Below, in pieces: positions 1 to 8,222 of a DNA stretch of 64,000 nt (position 1 is its first letter; each line of letters opens with the position of its first letter). The notes beneath the pieces were generated by a model. That model was not told the origin of the DNA. It saw nothing but the letters and a program-made list of their open reading frames with translations, and made no database searches. Position numbers and translations under genes: made by a program. The DNA lies in NCBI GenBank assembly GCA_002409965.1, contig DHON01000112.1, forward strand, positions 13,002-77,001, read 5' to 3'. Source of the stretch: Firmicutes bacterium UBA5389 (GTDB lineage Bacteria > Bacillota > DTU025).

Positions 1-13
1 GCAACCACCTATG

Positions 14-373
14 TCAGGCTTCTCTGCCCCCACCCCGGCTCACCTTCCTCTCGGTTCTGGCCGCGTCCAGCTGGCCCTCTTCCTCGTAATGCTCCTGCGC
101 CACTCGGATAAGGCTCAAAACGTGGTCGTCGGCCGGCGAGTAGAAAACGTGCCTCCCCTCGGGTCGAGCCTTCACCAGTCGAAGCGCTTTCAGCAGACGA
201 AGATGGTGAGACACCGCCGGCGTACTGATCCCAAGTATCTCAGACAGCTCGCACGTGCACAGCTCCTCCAGGAACAGCAGGTAGAGTATCCTGCACCTCG
301 TTTCGTCGCCGAGCACGCGGAAGATCTCGGAGATCCCCGCCACCTCTGGTATGCGTCTCTTCAGACTGCCCAC
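14..373 (-). CDS. ArsR/SmtB-family metal-responsive repressor
   Basis: Small winged-helix regulator of about 119 residues. The helix bearing ELCTCELSEILG has the CxC metal-thiolate motif seen in CadC/ArsR-type sensors of this family, followed by the recognition helix TPAVSHHLRLL. An in-frame reading upstream would add 54 residues with no family resemblance; the GTG at 371-373 is preferred because a GAGGAGG ribosome site lies 7 bases before it. A perfect inverted repeat lies 57-82 bases upstream and is the likely autoregulatory operator. The gene reads out of the window to the left, so the metal pump or transporter it may control is not visible. The CxC pattern suggests a soft metal (Cd, Pb, As, Zn), but the exact metal cannot be read from sequence. 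Confidence 0.88.
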   Translation of the reverse strand: MGSLKRRIPEVAGISEIFRVLGDETRCRILYLLFLEELCTCELSEILGISTPAVSHHLRLLKALRLVKARPEGRHVFYSPADDHVLSLIRVAQEHYEEEGQLDAARTERKVSRGGGREA

Positions 374-429
374 ATCCGCGCCTCCTCGCCATGCAGCGGT
401 CGGCGCCGGGGCCGGCTGCACCACGATTC

Positions 430-455
430 GACGATTAAACAAGTGTTTAATCGTC
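430..455 (-). promoter_or_regulatory. Inverted-repeat operator for the ArsR/SmtB repressor
   Basis: Two perfect 11-base arms, GACGATTAAAC and GTTTAATCGTC, are separated by AAGT. AT-rich imperfect 12-2-12-like palindromes of this kind are the known binding sites of ArsR/SmtB proteins. It lies just upstream of the preferred GTG start of the regulator, where it would overlap or flank its promoter. Confidence 0.75.
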
Positions 456-590
456 AAGCCAACACTATCCCTGTGACAGCTGTATGTCAAGGCCCGGATT
501 ACTGCCCAGATCACTGCCTTGCCGGACCCCACCACAGTCGTGCTGACTCTATTGCCTGACTTGCTGCACGCCGTGCAGCGGTCAGTCGCA

Positions 591-1997
591 TCAGGGGCCT
601 TTTCCGGCCAGGTCGCGCCGGACGATCTTCTGGATGATGCGGTCTACTCCGGCCACATCGCGCAGCGCCTCATCGGAAAGTCGATGGTAGATGGACGCCC
701 GCAATTCTTGCAGCGCACCTACATCGTCGCGTACGAGAGCCGCGGCGATTTGGTTCTCCGTGTCCTCAAGGCCATCGCAGTCGATGTAGCCCTGCTCGGT
801 CCACTGCTCCACAAGAGCCAGGGCTTCGCTCTGCGCAAGCCGGTCACCGCCGGGCCTGGGTCCGTACAGAATCGCTCTGGCCTGCGCGATGGCTTGCTCC
901 CTGCCGGCGGGAGGAAGTGCGCAGTAGGCCTCCCAGTCCAGCCCGGCCATCCACAGGACCGCGTCTGCATAACACTCGTAGTCATACAGATCGGGATCGT
1001 CCGGTCTTTCCTCGCAGACCTTGCGTATGGCGCCGATAGACTCGGGCGTGCACATGAGCGCCAAGAGTGAGAGGGCTTCATCTCGCACCCACGGATCAGG
1101 ATGGTTGCAGAACGGAATGGCGTACGATACCGCGCGCTCGTCGCCGAACTGGTAGAGCGCCCATAGGGAGGCCTGGATGTCGTCTACATCGTCCGATGCC
1201 AGCCCGATCAGCACACGCTCCCAGTCCCTCGCGCGCCCGTGCCATCCCAGCAGGCGAATGGCCGCTCGACGTATGCCCGCCGTCTCGCCCTCGAAGGCAA
1301 GGCGCCTGGCCACAGGCAGCGCCTCCGCATATTCAGACGTGCATAGCACAGCCAGGGCTGACTCTGCCATTGTCGCATTGCCCGATTCGACCACGACCTC
1401 AAGAAGCACGGGGTAGCCCGCCGGACCATAGGCGCCCCACACGAAATCCAGGGCGAGGGGCCACTCAATGTCCAGGTAGTACTGGGGTACGAACGTGGAG
1501 CCTGATTTATCGCCGAGGAAGGCGACAAGCATCGGAAGCGCCCTTGGATCCCGCGTGAGCGCCGCCTCGTAAGCAGTGTAGAAGACGTAGGGATATTGCT
1601 CTTCAAACGGCACTCGGCGCCAGATCTCGGCGATCACAGCCGCCTCGTCAAGCCCGCCTATGCGCCACAGCAGGGCTGCCGCGCTTAGCTTGAAGTAGTA
1701 GTCCTCATCGCCGCTCGACTGCAACGCATCCAGCTCGGCAAGGAGCGCCGCTCGGCCGGCCGAGCCGGCCCCAGTCAGCGTTTCCCAGGCGGCGCCGATC
1801 TCCTGCGCCTTCGCCGCCTTCTCCTCGCATGGCAGAATATCGAAGTCGATGCCCCGCATAGCAGCCACAGCCGCCGAGAGAGCGGGATCCGCCATAACCC
1901 CATGCGCGGTCGCGAACGCCGTTTGGGACAGAATAGCCATTATTGCCGCAATCGCTATAAGCACGAACACAACATCGCCGGATCGCCGATGTCCCAC
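591..1997 (-). CDS. Secreted or membrane-anchored HEAT-repeat protein
   Basis: About 468 residues. The N-terminus has a signal-peptide layout: a basic stretch GHRRSG, a hydrophobic core VVFVLIAIAAIMAIL, then a possible AFA cleavage site. The rest is helical with tandem HEAT-like repeats; phrases such as AIRLLGWHGRARDW, ALYQFGDERAV and DPWVRDEALSLLAL recur at roughly 30-40 residue spacing. Such scaffolds bind proteins; no catalytic motif is visible. The start is set at a GTG 8-14 bases after AGGAGG; an upstream GTG would add seven residues. It follows the glycerol operon on the same strand but nothing ties its function to glycerol. Specific role unknown. Confidence 0.7.
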   Translation of the reverse strand: MGHRRSGDVVFVLIAIAAIMAILSQTAFATAHGVMADPALSAAVAAMRGIDFDILPCEEKAAKAQEIGAAWETLTGAGSAGRAALLAELDALQSSGDEDYYFKLSAAALLWRIGGLDEAAVIAEIWRRVPFEEQYPYVFYTAYEAALTRDPRALPMLVAFLGDKSGSTFVPQYYLDIEWPLALDFVWGAYGPAGYPVLLEVVVESGNATMAESALAVLCTSEYAEALPVARRLAFEGETAGIRRAAIRLLGWHGRARDWERVLIGLASDDVDDIQASLWALYQFGDERAVSYAIPFCNHPDPWVRDEALSLLALMCTPESIGAIRKVCEERPDDPDLYDYECYADAVLWMAGLDWEAYCALPPAGREQAIAQARAILYGPRPGGDRLAQSEALALVEQWTEQGYIDCDGLEDTENQIAAALVRDDVGALQELRASIYHRLSDEALRDVAGVDRIIQKIVRRDLAGKGP

Positions 1998-2104
1998 GTC
2001 TTCACGCCTCCTCACCACCGAGCTTCCTGACTACCGGATTTCATCTGGTGAAGACTATTCCCCTTCGCAAGACCTGTATCCTGCCGACCGCGCCGCGACC
2101 GCGG

Positions 2105-2482
2105 CTATCCCGCTTTCTCTGGCATTGATCGGCTCGCTATCACATCTACGCCGGTGCCCGCCACGTCCGCCACTACTACCTGGTGGATGTCGACAGGCGC
2201 GTTTACCCTGGCCTTCGCCATCTCGATGAGAGCCTGCCCTATCCTGTGTTTGGGGATCGGCTCCAGCGTGCGCACGGGTACCAGCGGCAAGAACCCGCCA
2301 TACACTCTCACCGTAGACGTAACCGTCCTTTTCGGAGCGCACAGCTCGGCCTGGGCGTACTCAGCCCCTCTCTTGCAGGAATTGCCCTCTACGTCCAGAA
2401 GCTGTCCGTCCTCGACCGCCGCCCGCAGCCTGCACCCGACTGGGCAGACTATGCATGTGAGTTCACGGATCTCCCGAGTCAT
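2105..2482 (-). CDS. DUF1667 family protein of the glycerol-3-phosphate operon
   Basis: 125 residues with an N-terminal CIVCPVGC motif and further cysteines (NSCKRG, AELC), matching the DUF1667 family. These small cysteine-rich proteins are habitually encoded beside the two flavoproteins of an anaerobic-type glycerol-3-phosphate dehydrogenase in Clostridia and Thermotogae, and are thought to bind an iron-sulfur cluster or serve electron transfer. Its start overlaps the end of the preceding flavoprotein gene by four bases (ATGA type), so it is translationally coupled and last of the four glycerol genes. The electron-carrier role is inference from context. Confidence 0.82.
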   Translation of the reverse strand: MTREIRELTCIVCPVGCRLRAAVEDGQLLDVEGNSCKRGAEYAQAELCAPKRTVTSTVRVYGGFLPLVPVRTLEPIPKHRIGQALIEMAKARVNAPVDIHQVVVADVAGTGVDVIASRSMPEKAG

Positions 2483-3795
2483 GCCTTAGCGCCCCCTTTG
2501 GGCCCCGCATCGCAGTCACGGGGCCTGACGCGCACGATGAGCCGAGTCTCGGAGCCAAATGCGGCAACGCCCGAACTCACCTTGCCTCGGGGTATGGTCA
2601 GCGCGATCATCTCGGCCGGACGCACCACCCGCTCGAACTTGCTGAACACCACCTGATCCCCGACCACCGCCTCCACCTGCACACGCTCGTCCGGCCGCGT
2701 CGCGCGCATGAACAGCCGTACGTCTCGCGCAGCCAGGTTGTCTAGGTGGAGTATGTGAGGCACTACGTATCGTATCCCATCGCCCGCCCGGGTCCGGATA
2801 GTCAACCCGGCCGGCTGCCGCCCCGCTACAAACCGCGCCGCGCCCTCTCCCGCCGTCCAAGCCTCACGAGTGACATTGTCCACCAAATCGTGGATGTGGA
2901 CCACATTGCCGCAGGCGAACACGCCTGGGACGGACGTCTCCATTTCATCTGTAACTACCGGCCCGCCAGTGACGGGATCGAGCTCGCCTCCCGCGTCCCG
3001 CGTCAGCTCGTTCTCGGGTATGAGGCCCACTGATAGAAGCAGCGTATCGCATTCGATGTCCCACTCAGTGCCGGGAATCGGTTTCAGGCTATCATCCACC
3101 CTGGCCACAGTAACCCCCGACACCCGCTCTTCCCCATGCACATCGACCACCGTGTGGCCAAGATACAGGGGAATGCCCTGGTCATTCAGGCATTGCACTA
3201 TGTTGCGCGTCAGGCCGGACGGGAACGGCAGGATCTCAAGAACCGCCTCCACGCGCGCGCCCTCCCACGTCAGGCGCCTGGCCATAATGAGGCCTATGTC
3301 GCCCGAGCCCAGCACCACTATGCGCTTTCCGGGCATGTAGCCCTCCATGTTCACGAAACGCTGTGCAGCCCCGGCGGTGAACACGCCGGCAGGCCGCATG
3401 CCCGGTATGGTCACGGCGCCGCGGTTGCGCTCCCGCGCCCCCATGGCCAAGATGATCGCCTTTGCGCTGATCCGCATCAGTCCCCCACTGCGATTCACCG
3501 CGGTGATCCGCCCGCCGGGCGCGACCGAGAGAACCATGGTGTCGAGCATCGTCTCCACCCCGGCGTCTCGAGCCTCGTTGATGAAATGCTCTGCGTACTC
3601 AGGCCCCGTGAGCTCTTGCGACAACAGCTGCAGACCGAATCCGTTGTGTATGCACTGGTTCAAAATGCCGCCCAGCTCGCGGTCGCGGTCCATTAGGATC
3701 ACGCGGCACGCGCCGCACTGCTTTGCCCGCGCAGCCGCGGCCAGGCCCGCCGGCCCCGCGCCTATAACTGCAATGTCACACTCTGCAATGCGCAC
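2479..3795 (-). CDS. FAD/NAD-dependent oxidoreductase, GlpB-like partner of G3P dehydrogenase
   Basis: 438 residues with an N-terminal Rossmann FAD site (AVIGAGPAGLAAAARAKQCG), a central GSGDIGLIMARR nucleotide site and a C-terminal FAD motif ending VPGVFACGNVVHIHD, the layout of pyridine nucleotide-disulfide type oxidoreductases. It is encoded between the G3P dehydrogenase subunit and DUF1667, as in operons where it passes electrons from the dehydrogenase. It overlaps the upstream dehydrogenase gene by 20 bases. No CxxxxC redox disulfide is visible in the first domain, so a disulfide reductase function is unlikely. The exact electron acceptor is unknown. Confidence 0.82.
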   Translation of the reverse strand: MRIAECDIAVIGAGPAGLAAAARAKQCGACRVILMDRDRELGGILNQCIHNGFGLQLLSQELTGPEYAEHFINEARDAGVETMLDTMVLSVAPGGRITAVNRSGGLMRISAKAIILAMGARERNRGAVTIPGMRPAGVFTAGAAQRFVNMEGYMPGKRIVVLGSGDIGLIMARRLTWEGARVEAVLEILPFPSGLTRNIVQCLNDQGIPLYLGHTVVDVHGEERVSGVTVARVDDSLKPIPGTEWDIECDTLLLSVGLIPENELTRDAGGELDPVTGGPVVTDEMETSVPGVFACGNVVHIHDLVDNVTREAWTAGEGAARFVAGRQPAGLTIRTRAGDGIRYVVPHILHLDNLAARDVRLFMRATRPDERVQVEAVVGDQVVFSKFERVVRPAEMIALTIPRGKVSSGVAAFGSETRLIVRVRPRDCDAGPKGGAKA

Positions 3796-5305
3796 GGCCG
3801 CCTACCTCCTCGCGTTCGTCTACACACTCGTCTGCACGTTCCAGAAGCGGGTCCTTGGTGCGACCCGACAGGATGAAGGACGCGCCGCCTTTCTTGGTCA
3901 CCTTCTCCGGGGAAATTCCCAGCTCACGATGGATGATGGCGACCACGCGCGGCCCACAGAACCCTCCCTGGCAACGCCCGGCCCCCGCCCGAGTCCGGAA
4001 CTTCACCCCGTCTAGGGTAGTGCACGACACCGGGCGGTGAAGCGCTTCGATGATCTCGGCCTCGGGCACGGTCTCGCACCGGCAGATGATGTGCCCCCAG
4101 AGTGGATCACTCTCGATCAGCGCCGACTGCTCCTCTGGGCCAAGCTCCGAAAAGCGCGTTGGGCGCTTACGCACCGAGTTGAAGTCCGGCTTCTCCGCCA
4201 ACGCCAGTCCGGCATCGGCGAGAATATCGCGCACCGCCTCGGCGATGGCCGGCGCGGCCGTCAGCCCAGGCGACTGTATGCCCGCGGCGTTGATGAAATT
4301 GGGCACTCCCGGAGACGGACCGATGATGAAGTCGCCGATCGGCGCAGCCACGGCGCGCAGTCCTGCGAAGTTTGTGATTGACTCGCGTATGGGCAACCCA
4401 GGCACCAGTCGCCGCGCTCCCTCCAGCACTTCAGCCAGGCCGACAGCTGTGGTCGAAAGATCGCCCTTGTCTCCGACGAGAAGAGCGTTGGGGCCCGCTA
4501 TCAGGTTGCCGTCGACGGTTGGGGTGACCACGATGCCCTTGGACAGCTCGGCGGGCACCGGGAAGAGCGGCCTTGATACCAAGTGTCCGACACGCTTGTC
4601 GAAGAGGTAGTACTCGCCGCGCCGCGGGGTGATCTCGAAGTCGTCCCGGCCGACCATACGCTCGATGTCGTCAGCCCATATGCCCGCCGCATTCACCACG
4701 AACCTGGCATCCATAACCACGCCCGGGCACCGCACCGAGAAGGCGCGTCCCCGCCGCACACCGATTCCGGTCACCGGCGCCGAAAGCAACAGCTCGACAC
4801 CGTTAGCCACCGCGTTTTCGGCGTACGCTATCGCCAGCTCCCACGGGCTGGTTATGCCTCCGGTGGGCGCCCACAGCGCGGCAACGACACCCGGGTTCAC
4901 ATGAGGCTCGAGCTCTATGACCTGCTCCCGCGGTATCACTTCCAGCCCGGGCACACCGTTCCTCTCGCCCCGCTCCTTCAGCTCATGCAGGTAGCCGGCT
5001 TCATTCTCCGTCGCCGCCACCACCAAAGATCCGCAGTTCTTGTAGGCGACGCCCAGGTCCGCGCACGTTTTCGGGTAAAGCGCGTTGCCCCTCACGTTCA
5101 ACCGTGCCTTCCACGTGCCCGGCTCAGCGTCATACCCCGCGTGCACCAGCGCAGTGTTGGCCTTGGTAGTGCCGAATGCCACATCGGCCTGCTTCTCGAC
5201 CAGCACGACCCGAACATCGTATCTCGATAGCTCGCGGGCGATGCCCGTGCCTACTACTCCTGCTCCTATGACTACTACATCCGCCGCAATACGCCTCGGT
5301 TGCAC
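3776..5305 (-). CDS. glpA: Glycerol-3-phosphate dehydrogenase, GlpA type with BFD-like iron-sulfur domain
   Basis: 509 residues. The N-terminal half is a DAO-fold flavoprotein (VVVIGAGVVGTGIARELSRY; later RRGEYYLFDK). The C-terminal region from about residue 410 has CRCETVPEAEI and then CQGGFCGPRV, the four-cysteine BFD-type [2Fe-2S] domain found in anaerobic GlpA. It would oxidise sn-glycerol 3-phosphate to dihydroxyacetone phosphate and hand electrons to the following flavoprotein. It lies 15 bases after glycerol kinase, so kinase and dehydrogenase are made together. Related enzymes oxidise other hydroxy acids, but the glpK neighbour makes glycerol 3-phosphate the likely substrate. Confidence 0.9.
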   Translation of the reverse strand: MQPRRIAADVVVIGAGVVGTGIARELSRYDVRVVLVEKQADVAFGTTKANTALVHAGYDAEPGTWKARLNVRGNALYPKTCADLGVAYKNCGSLVVAATENEAGYLHELKERGERNGVPGLEVIPREQVIELEPHVNPGVVAALWAPTGGITSPWELAIAYAENAVANGVELLLSAPVTGIGVRRGRAFSVRCPGVVMDARFVVNAAGIWADDIERMVGRDDFEITPRRGEYYLFDKRVGHLVSRPLFPVPAELSKGIVVTPTVDGNLIAGPNALLVGDKGDLSTTAVGLAEVLEGARRLVPGLPIRESITNFAGLRAVAAPIGDFIIGPSPGVPNFINAAGIQSPGLTAAPAIAEAVRDILADAGLALAEKPDFNSVRKRPTRFSELGPEEQSALIESDPLWGHIICRCETVPEAEIIEALHRPVSCTTLDGVKFRTRAGAGRCQGGFCGPRVVAIIHRELGISPEKVTKKGGASFILSGRTKDPLLERADECVDEREEVGGRAHCRV

Positions 5306-5320
5306 TGAAGCACTACCCCC

Positions 5321-6823
5321 TTACTCGTGGGCCTCGGTTTCCCATCCGAGCGATCTTTCGACGGCCCTAACCCACCCTCGGTACAGGCGATCCCGGTCCT
5401 CATCGGACATGGCCGGAGCGAACTCGGTCTCCTGCTGCCACTTCGCGGCGATCTCGCCTTTGCCGCTCCAGAACCCCACACCCAGTCCAGCGAGGTAAGC
5501 AGCGCCAAGAGCTGTGGTTTCGATCACGCGCGGCCGCCTTACGGGCACGCCGAGTATGTCCGACTGGAACTGCATCAAGAAGTCGTTACGCGCCGCGCCC
5601 CCGTCCACCCGAAGCTCGGCGAGGGCGATGCCGCTATCGGCGGTCATCGCCCTGATCACATCGCGGGTCTGATAGCAGATAGCCTCCAGCGCGGCCCTTA
5701 CCATGTGCTCCCGTCGAGTTCCGCGTGTGATCCCCACGATGGTGCCGCGGGCGTAGGCGTCCCAGTGCGGCGCGCCCAGCCCCACGAAGGCCGGCACGAT
5801 GTATACTCCTCCGGTGTCGGGCACGCGCATCGCGTATTCCTCTGACTCAGCAGCCGAGTCGATGATCCGGAGGCCGTCGCGGAGCCACTGGATCACCGCG
5901 CCGCCAATGAACACACTGCCCTCGAGAGCGTACTCCACCTTGCCGTCAACGCCCCACGCAATCGTCGTAAGCAGGTTGCTCTTTGACCGCACCGCCCGTT
6001 CACCTGTGTTCATCAACATGAAGCACCCGGTGCCATAAGTGTTCTTTGCGGTTCCGGGCGTGAAGCACGTTTGCCCGAACAAGGCCGCCTGCTGGTCGCC
6101 GGCCACACCGGCAATGGGCAGTTCCGCTTCGAACAGCCCAGGAGCCGTGCGCCCAATCACACCGCTCGACGGCTTCACCTCTGGTAGCATTGCCCTGGGA
6201 ATGCCGAGCAGCGCCAGAATGTCGTCGTCCCAATCGAGGGTGTGTATGTTGAACAGCATCGTGCGTGAGGCATTGGAGTAATCGGTAACGTGCGCGCGTC
6301 CGCCGGTGAGGTTCCAGATGAGCCACGTGTCGACGGTACCGAAAAGTATCTCGCCCCGCTCGGCGCGCTCCCTCAGGCCAGGCGTGTTGTCCAGTAGCCA
6401 CTGGATCTTGGTGCCGGAGAAATACGCATCGACCACGAGTCCCGTCTTCTCGGCAATACCCGCTGCCTCCCCAGTCGCCCGCAGTTGGTCGCAGCATCCG
6501 GCCGTACGCCTGCACTGCCACACAATGGCGTTCGCTGCGGGCCGGCCTGTGGCCCGGTCCCAAAGGATGGTGGTTTCGCGTTGGTTGGTTATGCCGATTG
6601 CAGCGATATCGCCTGCGGCTACTCCGGCACGCGCGATGGCCTCATGGGCGGTCGCCAGTTGAGTACCCCAAATCTCCATGGGATCATGCTCCACCCAGCC
6701 CGGTCGCGGATACAGTTGAGTCAACTCGCGACTAGCCATTTGGACGCCGGCGCCGTCCCGGTTGAAAAGGATGGCTCTGGAACTCGTAGTGCCCTGGTCG
6801 AGCGCGAGCAGATACTCCACCAT
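5321..6823 (-). CDS. glpK: Glycerol kinase
   Basis: 500 residues, the usual length. Family hallmarks are present: the N-terminal phosphate-binding LALDQGTTSSRAILF, GITNQRETT, the SNASRTMLFNI segment, GDQQAALFGQ, and the C-terminal LRVDGGAARNDFLMQFQSD. It phosphorylates glycerol to sn-glycerol 3-phosphate in the cytoplasm and is the first gene of the glycerol operon. GGGAGG precedes the ATG by 8 bases. No aquaporin (glpF) or GlpP antiterminator is present in the window; a TetR gene lies upstream on the same strand. Confidence 0.97.
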   Translation of the reverse strand: MVEYLLALDQGTTSSRAILFNRDGAGVQMASRELTQLYPRPGWVEHDPMEIWGTQLATAHEAIARAGVAAGDIAAIGITNQRETTILWDRATGRPAANAIVWQCRRTAGCCDQLRATGEAAGIAEKTGLVVDAYFSGTKIQWLLDNTPGLRERAERGEILFGTVDTWLIWNLTGGRAHVTDYSNASRTMLFNIHTLDWDDDILALLGIPRAMLPEVKPSSGVIGRTAPGLFEAELPIAGVAGDQQAALFGQTCFTPGTAKNTYGTGCFMLMNTGERAVRSKSNLLTTIAWGVDGKVEYALEGSVFIGGAVIQWLRDGLRIIDSAAESEEYAMRVPDTGGVYIVPAFVGLGAPHWDAYARGTIVGITRGTRREHMVRAALEAICYQTRDVIRAMTADSGIALAELRVDGGAARNDFLMQFQSDILGVPVRRPRVIETTALGAAYLAGLGVGFWSGKGEIAAKWQQETEFAPAMSDEDRDRLYRGWVRAVERSLGWETEAHE

Positions 6824-6840
6824 ATCATGCGCCTCCCATC

Positions 6841-6865
6841 AAAACAGAAAAGCCCTGCCGCGGGC
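6841..6865 (-). terminator. Possible weak terminator/attenuator in the glpK leader
   Basis: Read on the minus strand, a 4-bp GC stem (GCCC, loop GCGGCA, GGGC) is followed by TTTTCTGTTTT, about 18 bases before the glpK start. It could end the TetR transcript or act as a glycerol-responsive attenuator. The stem is short, so confidence is low. Confidence 0.3.
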
Positions 6866-7018
6866 AAGCCGCAAAGCTCCGGCTACGCCCGAGGTAGGAC
6901 CCTCTCCAAATCTCCGTCCTATCGCCATATTACAGTAGCTAGATTGCATTGACCAGCCCAATCATACCACAAACGCGCGACACAGTCGCTCTCGCCCAGC
7001 GGCTGATGCACCGTCCAG

Positions 7019-7627
7019 TCACTCGCTCAGCGCAGGTAGCGCTCCACGGGCGAACAGCGTGTACGCCTGGTCGGTCACGCCGCACGAGTCGGATACCATG
7101 CCGCTCGCGAGCCACTGATAGGCGACAGCGTGCACCATTCCGAGCAGCGCGTACGTGAGTTTGGCAGGGTCGAAGTCGTCCGACACCAACCCTGAAGACA
7201 TACCTTCCTCGACAATGGACTGAGTCAAACTAGTGAGGAATGCTGTACCCTCCACAACACGTCTACCGAGTTCCGGCGAAAGCAGCCCGAGCTGGCGCGA
7301 CAGAAGCAGCATGAACTCCTTTTCCTGGGCGTAAAAGTCGAAATGCGCCCTGATCAGCGCCCTCAGCTTGGCATGCACACCGGATGCAGTCGTAACTGCT
7401 TCGGTCAGCATCTGTGTAAGCCTGCCGGTCCGATCATCCATGAGCTCGGTCAGTAGCTCGTCCTTGCTCTTGAAGTACAAATAGATGGTCCCCTTGGCCA
7501 CTCCGGCAGCTTCGGCCACAGCATCCATGGTGGACGTGTGGAATCCGCTCTCGGCGAAGACGTGCTGCGCTGCGTCGAGTATCGCCCCCCGCCTATCGGT
7601 GATGCCGCCTTGACACGTGCCGTCCAT
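7019..7627 (-). CDS. TetR-family transcriptional regulator
   Basis: 202 residues. The N-terminus is a standard TetR helix-turn-helix (AILDAAQHVFAESGF, then VAEAAGVAKGTIYLYFKSKDEL); the C-terminal ligand domain is unspecific, as usual. GGGAGGTGG lies 8 bases before the ATG. It is upstream of glpK on the same strand with a 195-base gap, so it may regulate the glycerol operon, itself or unlinked genes such as fatty-acid or efflux functions; the sequence does not decide. Confidence 0.92.
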   Translation of the reverse strand: MDGTCQGGITDRRGAILDAAQHVFAESGFHTSTMDAVAEAAGVAKGTIYLYFKSKDELLTELMDDRTGRLTQMLTEAVTTASGVHAKLRALIRAHFDFYAQEKEFMLLLSRQLGLLSPELGRRVVEGTAFLTSLTQSIVEEGMSSGLVSDDFDPAKLTYALLGMVHAVAYQWLASGMVSDSCGVTDQAYTLFARGALPALSE

Positions 7628-7831
7628 GGGATGACCACCTCCCCGTCCCCTCTAGTAGTGCATTTTCTCCTTCGATTGTACATCTCCTTCACGCAAAGGC
7701 CAACTCACCATCGCAAGGCGGCACGCGGCGCGGGGGACGGAGAGATGTGGGAGAGGACCGAACGCTGGAGATCATTCTGAGCCTGCAGGATCAGTGCGAC
7801 TTTGACGGGATCCTCAGGCGCGTTTGTGCTA

Positions 7832-7860
7832 TTGACATCTGATGCCTGCAGAGGTATTGT
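7832..7860 (+). promoter_or_regulatory. SigA-type promoter
   Basis: A perfect TTGACA (7832-7837) and TATTGT (7855-7860; 4 of 6 match to consensus) are separated by exactly 17 bases. It would start a transcript near 7867 running into the small ORF and towards rsgA. Confidence 0.6.
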
Positions 7861-7880
7861 AATGGTGCTAATGCAACGAC

Positions 7881-7899
7881 TCGCCAGCTCGTCTGGCGA
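7881..7899 (+). repeat. Perfect 7-bp hairpin in the leader transcript
   Basis: TCGCCAG and CTGGCGA flank a five-base loop CTCGT. It sits between the predicted transcript start and the SD of the small ORF. Confidence 0.55.
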
Positions 7900-7913
7900 T
7901 GGAGGTGGGTTTG

Positions 7914-7985
7914 ATGTCGGTAGTCATGAACAGGTTCAGTCTACTTGAATATCGTCCCACCCACCTTTCGTCGGTTGCGGCATAG
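7914..7985 (+). CDS. Possible 23-residue leader peptide upstream of rsgA
   Basis: An ORF beginning MSVVMNRFSLLEYRPT and ending LSSVAA has GGAGGTGG (7901-7908) as SD with 7 bases between GGAGGT and its ATG, one of the best ribosome sites in the window. The SD bases AGGTGGGT (7903-7910) are perfectly complementary to ACCCACCT (7959-7966) inside the same ORF, so the RNA could mask its own start. It lies between a good promoter and an intrinsic terminator, the layout of an attenuator leader. No homologue is recognised and it may be fortuitous; codon statistics cannot be judged on 23 codons. Confidence 0.4.
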   Translation: MSVVMNRFSLLEYRPTHLSSVAA

Positions 7986-8081
7986 GGAACGTCTGTTCGT
8001 ATTCTGAGCGTCATCTATGATGGCGTGCGGTTCACCGCGTAACGCGTGTGACGGATAGACACCGTATGAACAAGTCGCGTG

Positions 8082-8112
8082 CGCGCCAGCGAAAGCGGGC
8101 GCGTTTTTCTTT
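8082..8112 (+). terminator. Intrinsic terminator before rsgA
   Basis: CGCGCC and GGCGCG arms enclose an inner GC-GAAA-GC (GNRA-like) loop and are followed by TTTTTCTTT. It lies 110 bases upstream of the rsgA start, so it would end the leader transcript unless read through. Confidence 0.65.
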
Positions 8113-8222
8113 CGCGCTCAAGTTCAGTGTCAAGCGACCGCGGGTGGAGACAGGATGCGATGAACCGGCATCTCCGTCCGCGGTCTTTCACATGTACACA
8201 ATGGCAGGAGGATTGAGCAGCT

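Larger units (their letters stand above)
7628..8222. other. 595-base region between tetR and rsgA with leader-type elements
   Basis: No conventional gene fills this gap. It holds a promoter-like pair at 7832-7860, a small hairpin at 7881-7899, a 23-codon ORF with a strong SD at 7914-7985 and an intrinsic terminator at 8082-8112, each listed separately. 7628-7831 carries the tetR leader and nothing else recognised; 8113-8222 carries only the rsgA SD site. Confidence 0.6.

Noticed and set aside
11..559. 182-codon plus-strand frame at the left edge
   Set aside because: It is the antisense of the ArsR-type regulator, whose motifs and operator are clear.
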